Source: Chloracidobacterium sp.
GTDB taxonomy: Bacteria > Acidobacteriota > Blastocatellia > Chloracidobacteriales > Chloracidobacteriaceae
DNA: 64,000 nucleotides
NCBI GenBank assembly: GCA_025057975.1
Contig: JANWUV010000006.1
Coordinates: 169,159-233,158, forward strand
Reading direction: 5' to 3'
Shown here: positions 17,100 through 26,331 of the stretch, one piece after another
How positions within the stretch are numbered: position 1 is the first letter of the stretch
Layout of the letters: each line of letters opens with the position of its first letter
Program-made: the position numbers and the translations under genes
The notes under the pieces: generated by a model
What the model was told of the DNA's origin: nothing
The model's database searches: none
The model's input: only the letters and a program-made list of their open reading frames with translations

Positions 17100-19435
17100 T
17101 CATTTATTGACAGTAAGCCATTCCTGCTGATTCTGTGCCGGAGGACGAGCAGAGAATCTCGGATTAGGTTGTCGAATGATGTACTCCTCATTCTGAGGGT
17201 CAGCCATTCTCACTTCCGCGCCTACTGTGACTTGACCGGTTTGTCTCTCGTCAGGAAGAGCCGTAAAGTCAAACGATACCTCGGTTGAAGTGATATTGTT
17301 CCCCCTGCCGAGAAAAACTGCCTCCTCGTTTGGGTTGACAATCTGGATATTCGCCGGTCCACTCTGTTCAAAAAGATCGGCGTTCAGTGGAACTGTAAGC
17401 TGATGATTCTGCCTCAACCCTTGTGCCGTGAGAAAGACTTTCAGCCTTGACGAGTTGCCTCCCCCTGCTATCACCGCTGTTATCGTCAAAGGGTCAAAGC
17501 GAAAGCTTTGAATCCTGACCGTCGGCTTGACAAATACCGGACGACTCGCCTGAAACAAAGACGCGCCGGTGTCACAGCTATAAACCGACCACTCGGCGAA
17601 AATGTCTGTCGCTCCAGCCAGCAGCCCCAGCGCCTCCGCCCCCGACTGCGTTGTTGTCGTCACTGCGCCTACGTCGTTCGTGGAAGACCACCAGTTGTCC
17701 ACCCACGCCAACTGTGGACGCTGCCAAGCGCCATAGCACGTGACGTATCGCTCATACGCCAAATACCACCCGGTGAGACCGGCGCCCAAGATTCCGAATC
17801 CCGTTATCCATCCAGTCCCGAAGGAATCCCCGCAGCAGTTGTAGCATGCATAGTGGCTGCTCACCCCAAGCGCGTCGTCAGCGTACTCCGCCCGCCCCAC
17901 GATGCTCTTGAGTTCCACCCCGTGAACCGACCACAAAAACTGCCCGCTCGTCGCCTCGCGCGGAATGACGTTCCCCGTCGCGTCCGGCGTCTGCGCGTCC
18001 CGCAGCGCCCGAACGTCTATCGCCACCGTCTGATGCGCTCCAATCATCCTCCGCCCAAGGGCGTACTGTCCGCCGGGAAAGTTCAGCGAGGCGTGGTAAC
18101 TCAGCGCCCGGTCGGTCGCGTTCTTCAGGTACACCGTCGTATTCTCCGTCGCCGTCACCCGCCACGGATAACTCCCCGTCGCGCTCGGTATCGTCTCCGC
18201 GTCCAGCAACGGCACGCGAAACACGTGATTGCCGTCGGCGCTTTCCGAAGTCCCCGCGATTGCCACCGTCCCCGGCATCGTCGAGTACTCAAACTCCGCC
18301 CCCGCGCTCACAACCCGCCCCCGCAGCCCCGGCGGCAACCCAACCGGCACGGTCGCCGTCGCCCCCGGCGGCAGCGTCACGGTCGGCAGGGCTTCCGTCT
18401 GCGCGCCGTCCAGCGGCAGCGTCAGAAAAAGCTTGCCCATGACCCGACTCGGCTCATCGCCGAAGTTGTGCAGCGTAAAGTAGGGCGTCAAGGGCTGACC
18501 GTTCGCCAACTGCAAGCGAATGCCGTTGGCGTGCAGCTGTGTCGTGCGCGGTGTGAAGGGGTTCGTGAACAACACCGTGTTGGCGTAGCCGTCGGCGTTC
18601 CAGATCAGCCCGTTGGCGCGCACGGCGCCCCGCGCGTCGCTCGTGATGATGACGCCGCCCTCCGGGGTCAGCTTCTCGCCCTCGATGGCGCGCATATCCA
18701 GCACGCGGGCCTCGCGCGGCCCCAGCGCCAGCTTCGCGCCGGGCAAGTTGGCTCGGTCGCGTCCGTCAAGCGCCACCGTGACGTTTACGGCGCGGTCGGT
18801 CAGATTGGCGACGGCGACTTGGAAATGGGTCGTGCTGCGCCCGCCCGTCGGCAGCCGATAGACGCCTTCGAGACGCGGCGTGTCCAGTGCCACGCGGGCG
18901 TCGGAGAGCCGCTCGGTCAACAGGACGCTGCGCGCCGCGTCGAGCATCTCAAGCTGCGCGCCCAAAACAAGGTTCTGTCCCTGAAAGACCAGCTGGATGC
19001 TGCCTTCCTGAAAGGGCGTGCCGACGAGCGCGCCGAGTTCGGCGAGCGGCACGATGCGGAACGCCTGGGCGGGGACGATGACCGGCGGGGCGTCGCGGCG
19101 CTGTCCGTCAGGGGCGAGCAGAGTTGGGTGAACGGTCAGGGGACGAGGGGCTTTGTTGTTGAGCATCAGCGTCGTGTGGAGATCGGGGGCGACGCGGTAG
19201 TAGGCGGCGGTGAAGATGTGGGTCGGCTCAACCCGGAGCGCGTCGGGGAGCGTGTCGGGGAGGGCGAAAGGCGCTACGCCGCAGCCGGCGCCGAAGTCAG
19301 CGTTAGGCTGGGGGGGGCGGGTCGGACGGCGGGCTTATCGGCTTGCGCGCGGGCGAAGGCGGGGAAGACGAGTTGGAGTCCGGGGATGGTCAAGAGAGCG
19401 AGGGCAACGAGGACAGCGCGGCGTGACGGCTTCAT
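17100..19435 (-). CDS. Large exported protein of unknown function, interrupted by a C8 frameshift
   Basis: ATG 19435 has a perfect AAGGAG 7 nt upstream and encodes a signal peptide (VLVALALLTIPGLQLVFPAF). This frame stops after about 54 codons. The frame that carries the rest (open from about 19320 to 17100) joins it at a run of eight C on the coding strand (19310-19317). One more C would give a continuous protein of about 778 residues, passing through FTAAYYRVAPDLHTTLMLNN. The body is built of beta-rich Ig-like segments such as TTHFQVAVANLTDRAVNVTV, then a Cys-containing section (HYACYNCCGDS) and a C-terminal beta domain. No family is recognised. The frameshift could be a sequence error, slippage or phase variation. 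Base use changes inside the gene: C-rich 5' third, G-rich middle. Confidence 0.75.
17803..18038 (-). repeat. Source copy of the 236-bp duplication
   Basis: This interval lies inside the large exported-protein gene and is the intact counterpart of the remnant at 16550-16785. It encodes the Cys-rich section (HYACYNCCGDS) plus the preceding RALRDAQTPDATGNVIPRE segment. The two copies are in direct orientation, 1253 bp apart. Confidence 0.9.
19310..19317 (-). repeat. Homopolymer of eight C (coding strand) at a frameshift
   Basis: The plus strand reads eight consecutive G. It marks the exact point where the signal-peptide frame and the main frame of the large exported protein change over. C9 or C6 would give a continuous frame. 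Confidence 0.85.
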
Positions 19436-19508
19436 CGGGTGTCTCCTTGTGTTGGAAGGAAAAACAGATGTGAGCGAAGCGAGAAGGTTGTAATGGCAAA
19501 CGCCGAAG

Positions 19509-19536
19509 ATTGTAGCGATAACACGAAAGAATGCAA
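19509..19536 (-). promoter_or_regulatory. Putative sigma-70 type promoter of the large exported-protein gene
   Basis: Read on the minus strand, TTGCAT (19536-19531) and TACAAT (19514-19509) are separated by 16 nt, about 75 nt upstream of ATG 19435. The -10 matches the consensus at 5 of 6 positions and the -35 is weaker. Pattern match only. Confidence 0.35.
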
Positions 19537-19719
19537 CCTGAATTTCATCAGAATTCACAGGGAAGACGGTAAAACTTTGGGAAAGACGCAGGTATGGAAG
19601 ATTCTCGATTTCGATTTTGTGTTGAGACATCGCGCGCTTGAACCGCTTGATCATCGGTCTTGCCGCCGTCGCGCCGCCACACTCCAAACCGTTCGCGCTA
19701 CGTTTGCTCGGAAAGCGGA

Positions 19720-21219
19720 TTAGTCGCTGGTTTCTTCGCCCTCATCATCCATGTCGGGCGCAGCAATCGGTTCCGGGGCGTCAGGTACGATGCGTTGACG
19801 CGGACGAGTGCGGTTGGCGGCGACAGCCCCGCGATAGACATCACCGGCGATGATTGAGGCGCTCGAACCGCGCGCCGTCGAGCCTTTGGTGATGACCGTA
19901 ACGAGCAACCCCGGCTTGTCCGGGGCGTCCACAAACGACACAAACAGGCCGACGCGCGTGCGTACGCCAAAATCACAAGTGCAACTCCCGGTCTTACCGG
20001 CGACGCCGAAAGCAGCCGCCCCGGAACGCCGCGCCGTTCCGCGCTCGACGGCGCTGAGCAGCCCGGCCAGTAAGTCGTTGCGTAAGTCGTCGGAGAGCGG
20101 CAGTGTGCGTACCGGAATCGGCTTGAAGGTCGCCAGTTCGCGCGGCGTCCGCAGGATTTGTGGGCGATAGAGCGTCCCACCGTTGGCGACGGCGCTGATA
20201 AAGGTCGCCAACTGGACGGCCGTGACGCCAAAGCCGTCGCCGTGGCTGCACGTCCGCCCCAGATTCGCTGGTGGAAAGCGCGGCGTCACACCGCCTATCT
20301 CCCCCGGCAAGTTGACGCCGGTTGGACGGCCAAAGCCGGCCCGCCGGGCATAGGCGACAACCCGCTCGAAACCAAGCCGCCGTCCCAAGACCTGAAAGTA
20401 TTCGTTGTTGGAGCGCGCCATCGCCGTTCGCAGCGTCCACGTTTGTCCGCCGACCGTGATTTCCTCATCGGCGGTGGTTAGTCCTTCCTGTAAAGCGGCG
20501 TAGGCGGTGAGCACCTTGATGGTCGAACAGGGTTTGAAAGGCGTCCGAACAGCCCACTGCTGATTGACGATGCTAAGCACGCGCCCAGTCGTCGGTTCCA
20601 TCACAACAACCGTACCGGCGCGGTCGCCGAGGGCGTCAAGCGCAATGCGGCGGATGGTGGGGTCTTCGCCGCGCAGGTCGTCTTTCTCAATATTGGCTTG
20701 TGTCGCCCGGCGCAGGCCTTCATCTAGAGCGCGAACGCGAGCTAGGGCGGCCAGTCGCGCCTGCTCGGCGCGACGACGCTGGGCAAGCGCCGCTTCCTCC
20801 CGTGCGCGCGCACGGCGTCCGGCCGTCGCCCGCGTTGCGTAACTACGACGTGAACCGCGCATGCGCCCGGTTGGTGCGGTTTTGTCCGCCGAAACCTTGG
20901 AGCGTCTGTCGCGCGCCGCCGGCGACGACCTCGCCAACGCTGTGCGGCCGGCGAATGCTTTGCTGCTTGAAGCGTTTATTGGCCGCGCTTTTCCGGCCGC
21001 CCCGGCGCGTCCAACCGGTTTCGACCTTGTTCCGGGCGTACGCGGTTTGTGGGGCGACGCTTTGGCGCGGGGCATCGGTTTGGCGGACACCGACGGTAAA
21101 CTTCGTTCCTTGGCCGGGGCGGTGTATCCGACAAAGCAAAGCAGATAAACAACAACCCATCCGGTTCGGACGAAACTGGCCCTTGAAGGGGAGAGGCGAA
21201 ACCATCTGCGACCAAACAT
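19720..21219 (-). CDS. Penicillin-binding protein transpeptidase (class B-like, no glycosyltransferase)
   Basis: The 499 residues contain a membrane anchor near the N-terminus (GWVVVYLLCFVGY), a long basic Ala/Arg/Ser-rich linker (about 40-165), and a transpeptidase domain with the three active-site motifs: STIK (Ser232, Lys235), SNN (from Ser270) and KTGS (409-412). It cross-links peptidoglycan in the periplasm and should be a beta-lactam target. The closest known architecture is the FtsI/PBP2-type catalytic domain without the usual PBP dimerisation domain; D,D-transpeptidase activity is inferred. The exact start is uncertain because several upstream codons fit. No cell-division neighbours are present. 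Confidence 0.85.
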   Translation of the reverse strand: MFGRRWFRLSPSRASFVRTGWVVVYLLCFVGYTAPAKERSLPSVSAKPMPRAKASPHKPRTPGTRSKPVGRAGAAGKARPINASSSKAFAGRTALARSSPAARDRRSKVSADKTAPTGRMRGSRRSYATRATAGRRARAREEAALAQRRRAEQARLAALARVRALDEGLRRATQANIEKDDLRGEDPTIRRIALDALGDRAGTVVVMEPTTGRVLSIVNQQWAVRTPFKPCSTIKVLTAYAALQEGLTTADEEITVGGQTWTLRTAMARSNNEYFQVLGRRLGFERVVAYARRAGFGRPTGVNLPGEIGGVTPRFPPANLGRTCSHGDGFGVTAVQLATFISAVANGGTLYRPQILRTPRELATFKPIPVRTLPLSDDLRNDLLAGLLSAVERGTARRSGAAAFGVAGKTGSCTCDFGVRTRVGLFVSFVDAPDKPGLLVTVITKGSTARGSSASIIAGDVYRGAVAANRTRPRQRIVPDAPEPIAAPDMDDEGEETSD

Positions 21220-21369
21220 TGCTCAACGCCTCCGCAAGTTCGCCAAAAAGGGAAGCGGCGGTCGGGGACGCTTCGGAACGTGACGCCCGAAATGTCCCCT
21301 GACCGCCGCTGGTTGGTGTTGGATGTCGTTAGTGATTGAGACGCTTACGCGCGCCGCCGCTGTGCGGCG

Positions 21370-21570
21370 TCAATCCATCCGACGCTTGCGCATGCTGGAA
21401 CGTTGCCGCTTGCGAGCTAGCTCAGACTTAAGACGCCGTCTTTCGCCCGGCGGCACGTAGAAACGATGCCGCTTGACATCGGCAATAATGCCTTCGCGCT
21501 GCACCATTCGCTTGAAGCGCCGCAGCGCGCTGTCAATAGATTCGTTAGGCGCGACTTCAACTACGGCCAT
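21370..21570 (-). CDS. rpsU: Ribosomal protein bS21
   Basis: The 66-residue product has the bS21 pattern SIDSALRRFKRMVQREGI, then RHRFYVPPGERRRLKS and a highly basic C-terminus (KRQRSSMRKRRMD). The frame is open to 21585 (GTG), but ATG 21570 gives the normal bS21 N-terminus (MAVVEV); AGGTGG lies about 12 nt upstream. bS21 sits on the 30S subunit near the anti-Shine-Dalgarno region. It is monocistronic here, flanked by the transpeptidase gene and a divergent ECF sigma gene. Confidence 0.93.
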   Translation of the reverse strand: MAVVEVAPNESIDSALRRFKRMVQREGIIADVKRHRFYVPPGERRRLKSELARKRQRSSMRKRRMD

Positions 21571-21864
21571 TGTGCTGTTCACCACCTTACCGCTTCATAG
21601 GATGCTTTTTCTTTGAAGCAAGTTATCGTGCTTGACGGCGAAAACAGTTGTCAAGACGATGTTTACCGAAGGCGCAAAATGTCCATCACTGCCTGTTCGG
21701 TGGAACCTTTCCGCGCCCGCGGCGTCCATCAAGCCAGCGGCGCGTAATTTCGCGTGATTTTGACGACGACCTTGCTAACGGTTTCGTCTCAAATCCGTCT
21801 TTACCCGTGAGCAAGGTTTTGCGTAAGGTGTGAGACCGGTGATGCTTCTGGGGACAGAACGTGC

Positions 21865-22491
21865 ATGGCGAATCCCGACATCTCAATCCGCACCGACGCC
21901 GACGATGAGGTTGCCCGGCCGCCGTCGTGGGAGGCGCGACCGTGGCCTCACGACGTGGCGGCGCTGGTTCAAGCGGCGCGACAGGGAGACGCCGGCGCTT
22001 TTGAGCGACTTTACCAAGCGTTTGCGCCGATGGTTCACGGGTTGCTTCTGTCCCGCCTGCCGCTTTACGAGGTGGATGACGTGATGCAGGATGTTTTCAC
22101 CACCGCTTTTCGCCAACTCCCAACCCTGCGCGAACCGGCGGCGTTCGGGGGCTGGCTGGCGGCGATTGCTCGTCAACGGGCGGCGGAATTTTTTCGTCAG
22201 ATGCATCGAACGGAATCCTTGGATGCGGCATCGTCCGCTATGGCCGCAACGGACAGGCGACTTGAGGCAAGCCTCGACGCCCGTACGGTGTTGGAGCAGA
22301 TTCGGCGGTTGCCGGAAACCTACGCGGAAACGTTGACGTTGCGTTTGGTGGAGGGACTGACCGGCCCTGAAATCGCGGCGGCGACGGGCATGACGCCTGA
22401 CTCCGTGCGCGTCAACCTTCACCGTGGCCTGAAGCTCCTCCGCGAGCGGTTGGGCGTAAACATTAGTCGGAAGGTTGCAGGTGATACGTAA
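21865..22491 (+). CDS. ECF-type RNA polymerase sigma factor
   Basis: The 208 residues carry region 2 (about 40-105: GAFERLYQAFAPMVHG, DVMQDVFTTAFRQLP, AFGGWLAAIARQRA) and region 4 (about 135-190: LPETYAETLTLRLVEG, LTGPEIAAATGMTPDSVRVN, the helix-turn-helix). Region 3 is absent, as in ECF factors. The next gene starts 26 nt downstream and has an anti-sigma-like N-terminus fused to TonB, so the pair probably forms one regulatory unit. Target genes cannot be read from the window. Confidence 0.9.
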   Translation: MANPDISIRTDADDEVARPPSWEARPWPHDVAALVQAARQGDAGAFERLYQAFAPMVHGLLLSRLPLYEVDDVMQDVFTTAFRQLPTLREPAAFGGWLAAIARQRAAEFFRQMHRTESLDAASSAMAATDRRLEASLDARTVLEQIRRLPETYAETLTLRLVEGLTGPEIAAATGMTPDSVRVNLHRGLKLLRERLGVNISRKVAGDT

Positions 22492-22517
22492 ACCCGGCGT
22501 GAAAGGGAGCTAAACCC

Positions 22518-24011
22518 ATGCGGAACGATTATCTTTGGGACAAGTCCGGCGAGCCGACGCCGGATGTTGTGGAACTTGAAGCTCAGCTTGGCCGGTACAG
22601 CTTTCGCAGTGTCGGGAGGATGATGACCGTGAACGACTTCAATCGCATTTCTGAAACCGCCGCCACGGTCGGCGTCGCCGAACCGGACGCGCCGCAGACG
22701 CCGCCGCGCGAGGTGCGCGTCCCCAATTTCGCCGGCTTTCGTACAGAACCGTTGCCCGTTCGCTTGTTCACCAACCTACGGGACACAGCGCGGGATTTTA
22801 TCCGCAATCCACGTGTGTTTTTCTGGCATACGCCGACGCCGGACGAGCAGGGAATGTTTTCCGCCGGCCTGTACTTCGAGCCGGCCATGCGCAGCTTGTT
22901 CCACAACTTGGCCGATTTCGTCCGTCGGCCAAGCGCCTTCCTGCGCAGCAAGCCTTCGACCCCGGTTCCTGATGCGCCCAACCTAACGCAAGTTGACCTC
23001 CCGCCGCTCTGGAGCCGTATCGCCCACGAAATCAGCGACATCAGCCGCAGTGTGCGGGCCAACCCCGCCGGGTATGTAGCGGCGCAGTTCGCCATGACCC
23101 GTATGGAGCGCCGCCGCGCGCAACTCTTCGGGTTGTGTTTCTTGTTTGCCTTCTTCGTGATGTCGGGGTTGGTCGGCGTCGTGCTGATCTGGCCAACGCC
23201 GCCCCCACCAGTTGTGCAGGAAGAAGAAAAAGAAGAAATGCAACTGATTTCAATGCTGGAGTCGCCGCCGTTGCCGCCGCCTCCGCCGCCGGACAACCGA
23301 CCCAGTGGTGGTGGTGCGGGCTTCGGGTTGAAAACACCCGGCAAGGGCGGCGGCGGCGGCGGCAAGACCGACCCTGAACCGGCAATGAAGGGTCGCCTGC
23401 CGGAGCCGACCCTCGATCCGACACAGCAGATTGTTGACCCGACCACCAAACCGCGTATTGAAGAGCCGTCATTGCCGGTCGCACCAAAGATCATCGCCGA
23501 CCCGCGCGCTGTACCGCCGCCGGATTTGAAGGTTCCAATTGGCGACCCGAATAGCACCAACACGACGAAACCCTCGGACGGGACGGGCAAGCAGAACGCC
23601 GGCATTGGCAACGGTGGTGACGGGCGCAGCGTCGGCAGCGGAACCGGCCCCGGCGGCGGCCCCGGTAGCGGCGGCGGTGTCGGCGGGGGCGTCGCTGGCG
23701 GCCCTGCCGGACGCGGCAGTGGGGACGGCGACGGTACGGGCATTACCCAGCGTCCAAAGTTGATTTATTCCGTCAAGCCGAAGTACACCGAGGAGGCGCG
23801 GGTCAACAAGATCCAGGGGACGGTGGTGCTGACGGCTACGGTCGGCCCCGACGGCTCGCTGAGCAATATCCGCGTCGTGAAGTCGCTCGGCTACGGCCTT
23901 GACGAGAAAGCCATCGAAGCCGCCCGTCAGTGCCGCTTCCAACCGGCGATGGTTGACGGCCGTCCTGTTGCCGCGACTGTAAGGTTCTCAATGGAGTTCC
24001 GTTTGCTGTAG
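22518..24011 (+). CDS. TonB-family protein with anti-sigma-like N-terminus
   Basis: The 497-residue product starts MRNDYLWDKSGEP, followed by DVVELEAQLGRYSF; this resembles the short N-terminal segment of acidobacterial anti-sigma/TonB proteins. A long cytoplasmic region (to about 195) leads to one membrane helix (LFGLCFLFAFFVMSGLVGVV), then a periplasmic Pro/Gly-rich linker with Gly-rich low complexity (about 260-410), and a C-terminal TonB domain (KPKYTEEARVNKIQGTVVL ... AIEAARQCRFQPAMVDG). GGGAG lies 8 nt before ATG 22518. It probably senses or energises outer-membrane transport while binding the adjacent ECF factor. The anti-sigma role is inferred from position and N-terminal similarity only; the TonB domain is clear. 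Confidence 0.85.
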   Translation: MRNDYLWDKSGEPTPDVVELEAQLGRYSFRSVGRMMTVNDFNRISETAATVGVAEPDAPQTPPREVRVPNFAGFRTEPLPVRLFTNLRDTARDFIRNPRVFFWHTPTPDEQGMFSAGLYFEPAMRSLFHNLADFVRRPSAFLRSKPSTPVPDAPNLTQVDLPPLWSRIAHEISDISRSVRANPAGYVAAQFAMTRMERRRAQLFGLCFLFAFFVMSGLVGVVLIWPTPPPPVVQEEEKEEMQLISMLESPPLPPPPPPDNRPSGGGAGFGLKTPGKGGGGGGKTDPEPAMKGRLPEPTLDPTQQIVDPTTKPRIEEPSLPVAPKIIADPRAVPPPDLKVPIGDPNSTNTTKPSDGTGKQNAGIGNGGDGRSVGSGTGPGGGPGSGGGVGGGVAGGPAGRGSGDGDGTGITQRPKLIYSVKPKYTEEARVNKIQGTVVLTATVGPDGSLSNIRVVKSLGYGLDEKAIEAARQCRFQPAMVDGRPVAATVRFSMEFRLL

Positions 24012-24361
24012 CCTGTGGTTGAAGCGAGTCGCTCGCCTCTACGCCCGATGCTTGGTCTGCGGCGCATCAGGCTTTCCGGGTCTTCAGGCGGTTTCCGTTG
24101 AGGGGAAGGTTCCGCGCGACCTGCGTCATGGTTTGGCGTGTGGCCTGGCGTCCTACACACTTTCTGCGTTGCCGGTGAACCACAGGCCCTACGCCAGAGG
24201 GGGAGACGGCTCACCACCGAGGATGACGTTCAAAGCAGTGTGACACGACAGCCTGCGTTCTTTCTTGACGCTAGGGCCAGGGGTTACAGCGTGTCAGGGG
24301 GAAGAATAGCTTGTCGTAGCCTTCTACGATTACCACTTGTCCGCTGTTGTGTCACGCCACC
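24012..24361. other. Intergenic region without a recognisable gene
   Basis: About 350 nt lie between the stop of the TonB-family gene and the terminator of the acyl-CoA dehydrogenase gene. No credible frame, tRNA or known riboswitch signature was found. The two genes converge here, so it may hold only 3' ends. The plus-strand terminator for the TonB gene was not identified. Confidence 0.6.
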
Positions 24362-24395
24362 AAAAAAGGCGCGGAAGCCGCACGGCTCCCGCGCC
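24362..24395 (-). terminator. Rho-independent terminator of the beta-oxidation operon
   Basis: On the minus strand a GC-rich hairpin (plus-strand 24368-24395: GGCGCGG, one mismatch, AGCC, loop GCAC, GGCT, CCGCGCC) is followed by six T (complement of A at 24362-24367). It lies 30 nt after the fadE-type stop and is the strongest terminator in the window. Confidence 0.85.
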
Positions 24396-24424
24396 TGAAA
24401 ATTTTGGTATGCAACCGGCATCCC

Positions 24425-26245
24425 CTAAATGGAAAAGATCGGGTAGCCCTGCACTTCAAAAGCCCGGTCCGCCAGACGGCGACGCAACGCGACGGTGTCA
24501 ATGAACTCGTACTTGCTGAAACGCTTGACCGCCGCTAGTTGAATGCGCAGGTTGTCGCCCTCTGACAGAGTGGGCAAAATCCGCCGCGCCGTCAGCTCAA
24601 TCCGTCCAACGGCGTCGTTGATGAAGACCTGGGTAGCGGCCAGGGCGTCGTGGGTCGTTACTTCGTTGGGCCGCGACCGATGGAGCTTGAGCGCCCGAAG
24701 GTAGCTGCTCTCCATGGCGAATACGTCCATGGCGATGTCGCTGAACGCTATCAGCACTTCCTGCTCCTCACTCAACTTTTGTCCGAACTTTTGAACGGCG
24801 ACGCCTGCGATGAGCAGGGCGATCTTCTTGCTGTCCACAATCGCCTTGCGTTCCTTCGCCAGCGGAGCGTCGTCCACTTCATCAAAGGACGGCCCTGCCA
24901 ACAATTCGTCTAGAACGCGCTGCGTTGCTTGCATCAGCGGCAGCTTGCCGCGCATGCTCCGTTTAAGCAGCATGCCGGGTATCAGCAAACGGTTGATTTC
25001 GTTTGTTCCTTCAAAGATGCGGTTGATACGCGCGTCGCGGTATGCTCGCGCCACTGGATATTCCTCAGAATATCCATAACCGCCGAAGGTCTGCACCGCC
25101 TCGTCCGCGACATAGCCGAGCATTTCGCTGCCGTAAACCTTCATAATCGAGCATTCGATCGCATACTCTTCAATGCCCTTCAGAATCTGTTCGGCGTCAT
25201 CGGCGTCCACACCCGCCAGAATGTTTTGGATGAGGCCGGCCGTGCGGTAGGACATGCTTTCTGTGGCGTAAATCCGCGCCACCATTTCACCAATCTTATG
25301 CTTGATTGCGCCGAAGGAACCGATTGGACGCTCAAACTGTTTGCGTTCCATGGCGTACTTGGCCGTATGCTCAAGAATAGCCTTCGCGCCGCCGACCACG
25401 CCGCCGCCAAGTTTGTAACGCCCTAGATTTAGACAGTTGAAGGCGATCAAATGCCCTTTACCGATTTCGCCGAGAAGGTTTTCTTTGGGAACAGGAACAT
25501 TTTCGAGAATCAGCTGCCGGGTGGAAGAGCTGTGGAGGCCCATCTTGTTTTCTTCCTTACCCGTCGAAACGCCTGGGTAGTCTCGATGGACAATAAAGGC
25601 CGAGAATTTCTCGCCGTCCACTTTGCAGAAGACAATGAAAATGTCGGCGAAGCCGGCATTGGAAATCCACATCTTCGTGCCGTTGAGGATGTAGTGCGTC
25701 CCTGCTTCATTGAGGACGGCTTTCGCCCGTGCGCCAAGGGCGTCCGAGCCGCTGCCAGGTTCGGAAAGCGCATAAGCCGCCAGCCATTCGCCGCTGCCAA
25801 GCTTGGGTAGGTAGTAGGCCTTTTGTTCAGGAGTGCCGAAGTAGGTAATCGGCCACGTCCCAATGCCGGTGTGGCCCCCAAGTGAAACCGAGAAGCCGCC
25901 GGAGCGTGAAATGAACTCCGACACCAGCATTTGACACACCTTGTCCAACTCAAGCCCCCCGTATTTGGCCGGAATATCCCCAGCCAACAGGCCAATGTCC
26001 GCCGCTTTGCGAAGTAAACTGACCGTTAGGCTAAAGTCGCCAGTTTTACATTGTTGTTCGAGTTTCTCCAGGTTCGGCAGCACTTCATGGTTGACAAAAT
26101 CGGCCGTCGTTTTGGCAATCATGCGCTGCTCATCGTTAAGGTCTTCAGGTATGAAAACCTCCTGTGGAGAAACCATTTCGAGCAGGAAGCTGCCGCCTTT
26201 GGGATAGGTTGCCGTGGTTTGAGGAGCAGGTCGTGGGGCTGACAT
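24425..26245 (-). CDS. fadE: Acyl-CoA dehydrogenase (long FadE-type)
   Basis: The 606 residues hold an acyl-CoA dehydrogenase core with ALSEPGSGSDALG (FAD/substrate region), MWISNAGFADIFIVF and the C-terminal EGTNEINR that provides the catalytic Glu in this family, plus an extra helical C-terminal domain of about 200 residues. This matches the longer FadE type seen in Bacillus and acidobacteria. It catalyses the first oxidation of acyl-CoA in beta-oxidation, passing electrons via ETF; ETF genes are not in view. It is the last gene of the operon. An ETF-dependent acyl-CoA dehydrogenase is certain at family level; chain-length preference is not determined. Confidence 0.92.
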   Translation of the reverse strand: MSAPRPAPQTTATYPKGGSFLLEMVSPQEVFIPEDLNDEQRMIAKTTADFVNHEVLPNLEKLEQQCKTGDFSLTVSLLRKAADIGLLAGDIPAKYGGLELDKVCQMLVSEFISRSGGFSVSLGGHTGIGTWPITYFGTPEQKAYYLPKLGSGEWLAAYALSEPGSGSDALGARAKAVLNEAGTHYILNGTKMWISNAGFADIFIVFCKVDGEKFSAFIVHRDYPGVSTGKEENKMGLHSSSTRQLILENVPVPKENLLGEIGKGHLIAFNCLNLGRYKLGGGVVGGAKAILEHTAKYAMERKQFERPIGSFGAIKHKIGEMVARIYATESMSYRTAGLIQNILAGVDADDAEQILKGIEEYAIECSIMKVYGSEMLGYVADEAVQTFGGYGYSEEYPVARAYRDARINRIFEGTNEINRLLIPGMLLKRSMRGKLPLMQATQRVLDELLAGPSFDEVDDAPLAKERKAIVDSKKIALLIAGVAVQKFGQKLSEEQEVLIAFSDIAMDVFAMESSYLRALKLHRSRPNEVTTHDALAATQVFINDAVGRIELTARRILPTLSEGDNLRIQLAAVKRFSKYEFIDTVALRRRLADRAFEVQGYPIFSI

Positions 26246-26331
26246 GGGTGAAAGTCCTTTCTACGGGATGGAACATTATCATCCCGCGTACTAAGTATGT
26301 TTGGTGAGGGCGTTGTGGGAGGGGACAACGC

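Noticed and set aside
17508..19493. 661-codon open frame antisense to the large exported protein
   Set aside because: Composition is Arg/Pro/His-rich and repetitive with no domain pattern; it follows from the skewed codon use of the opposite gene, which has a signal peptide and ribosome site.
22583..23743. 386-codon antisense frame over the TonB-family gene
   Set aside because: Pro/Gly/Ser-rich mirror of the Gly-rich linker; no start signal or family pattern.
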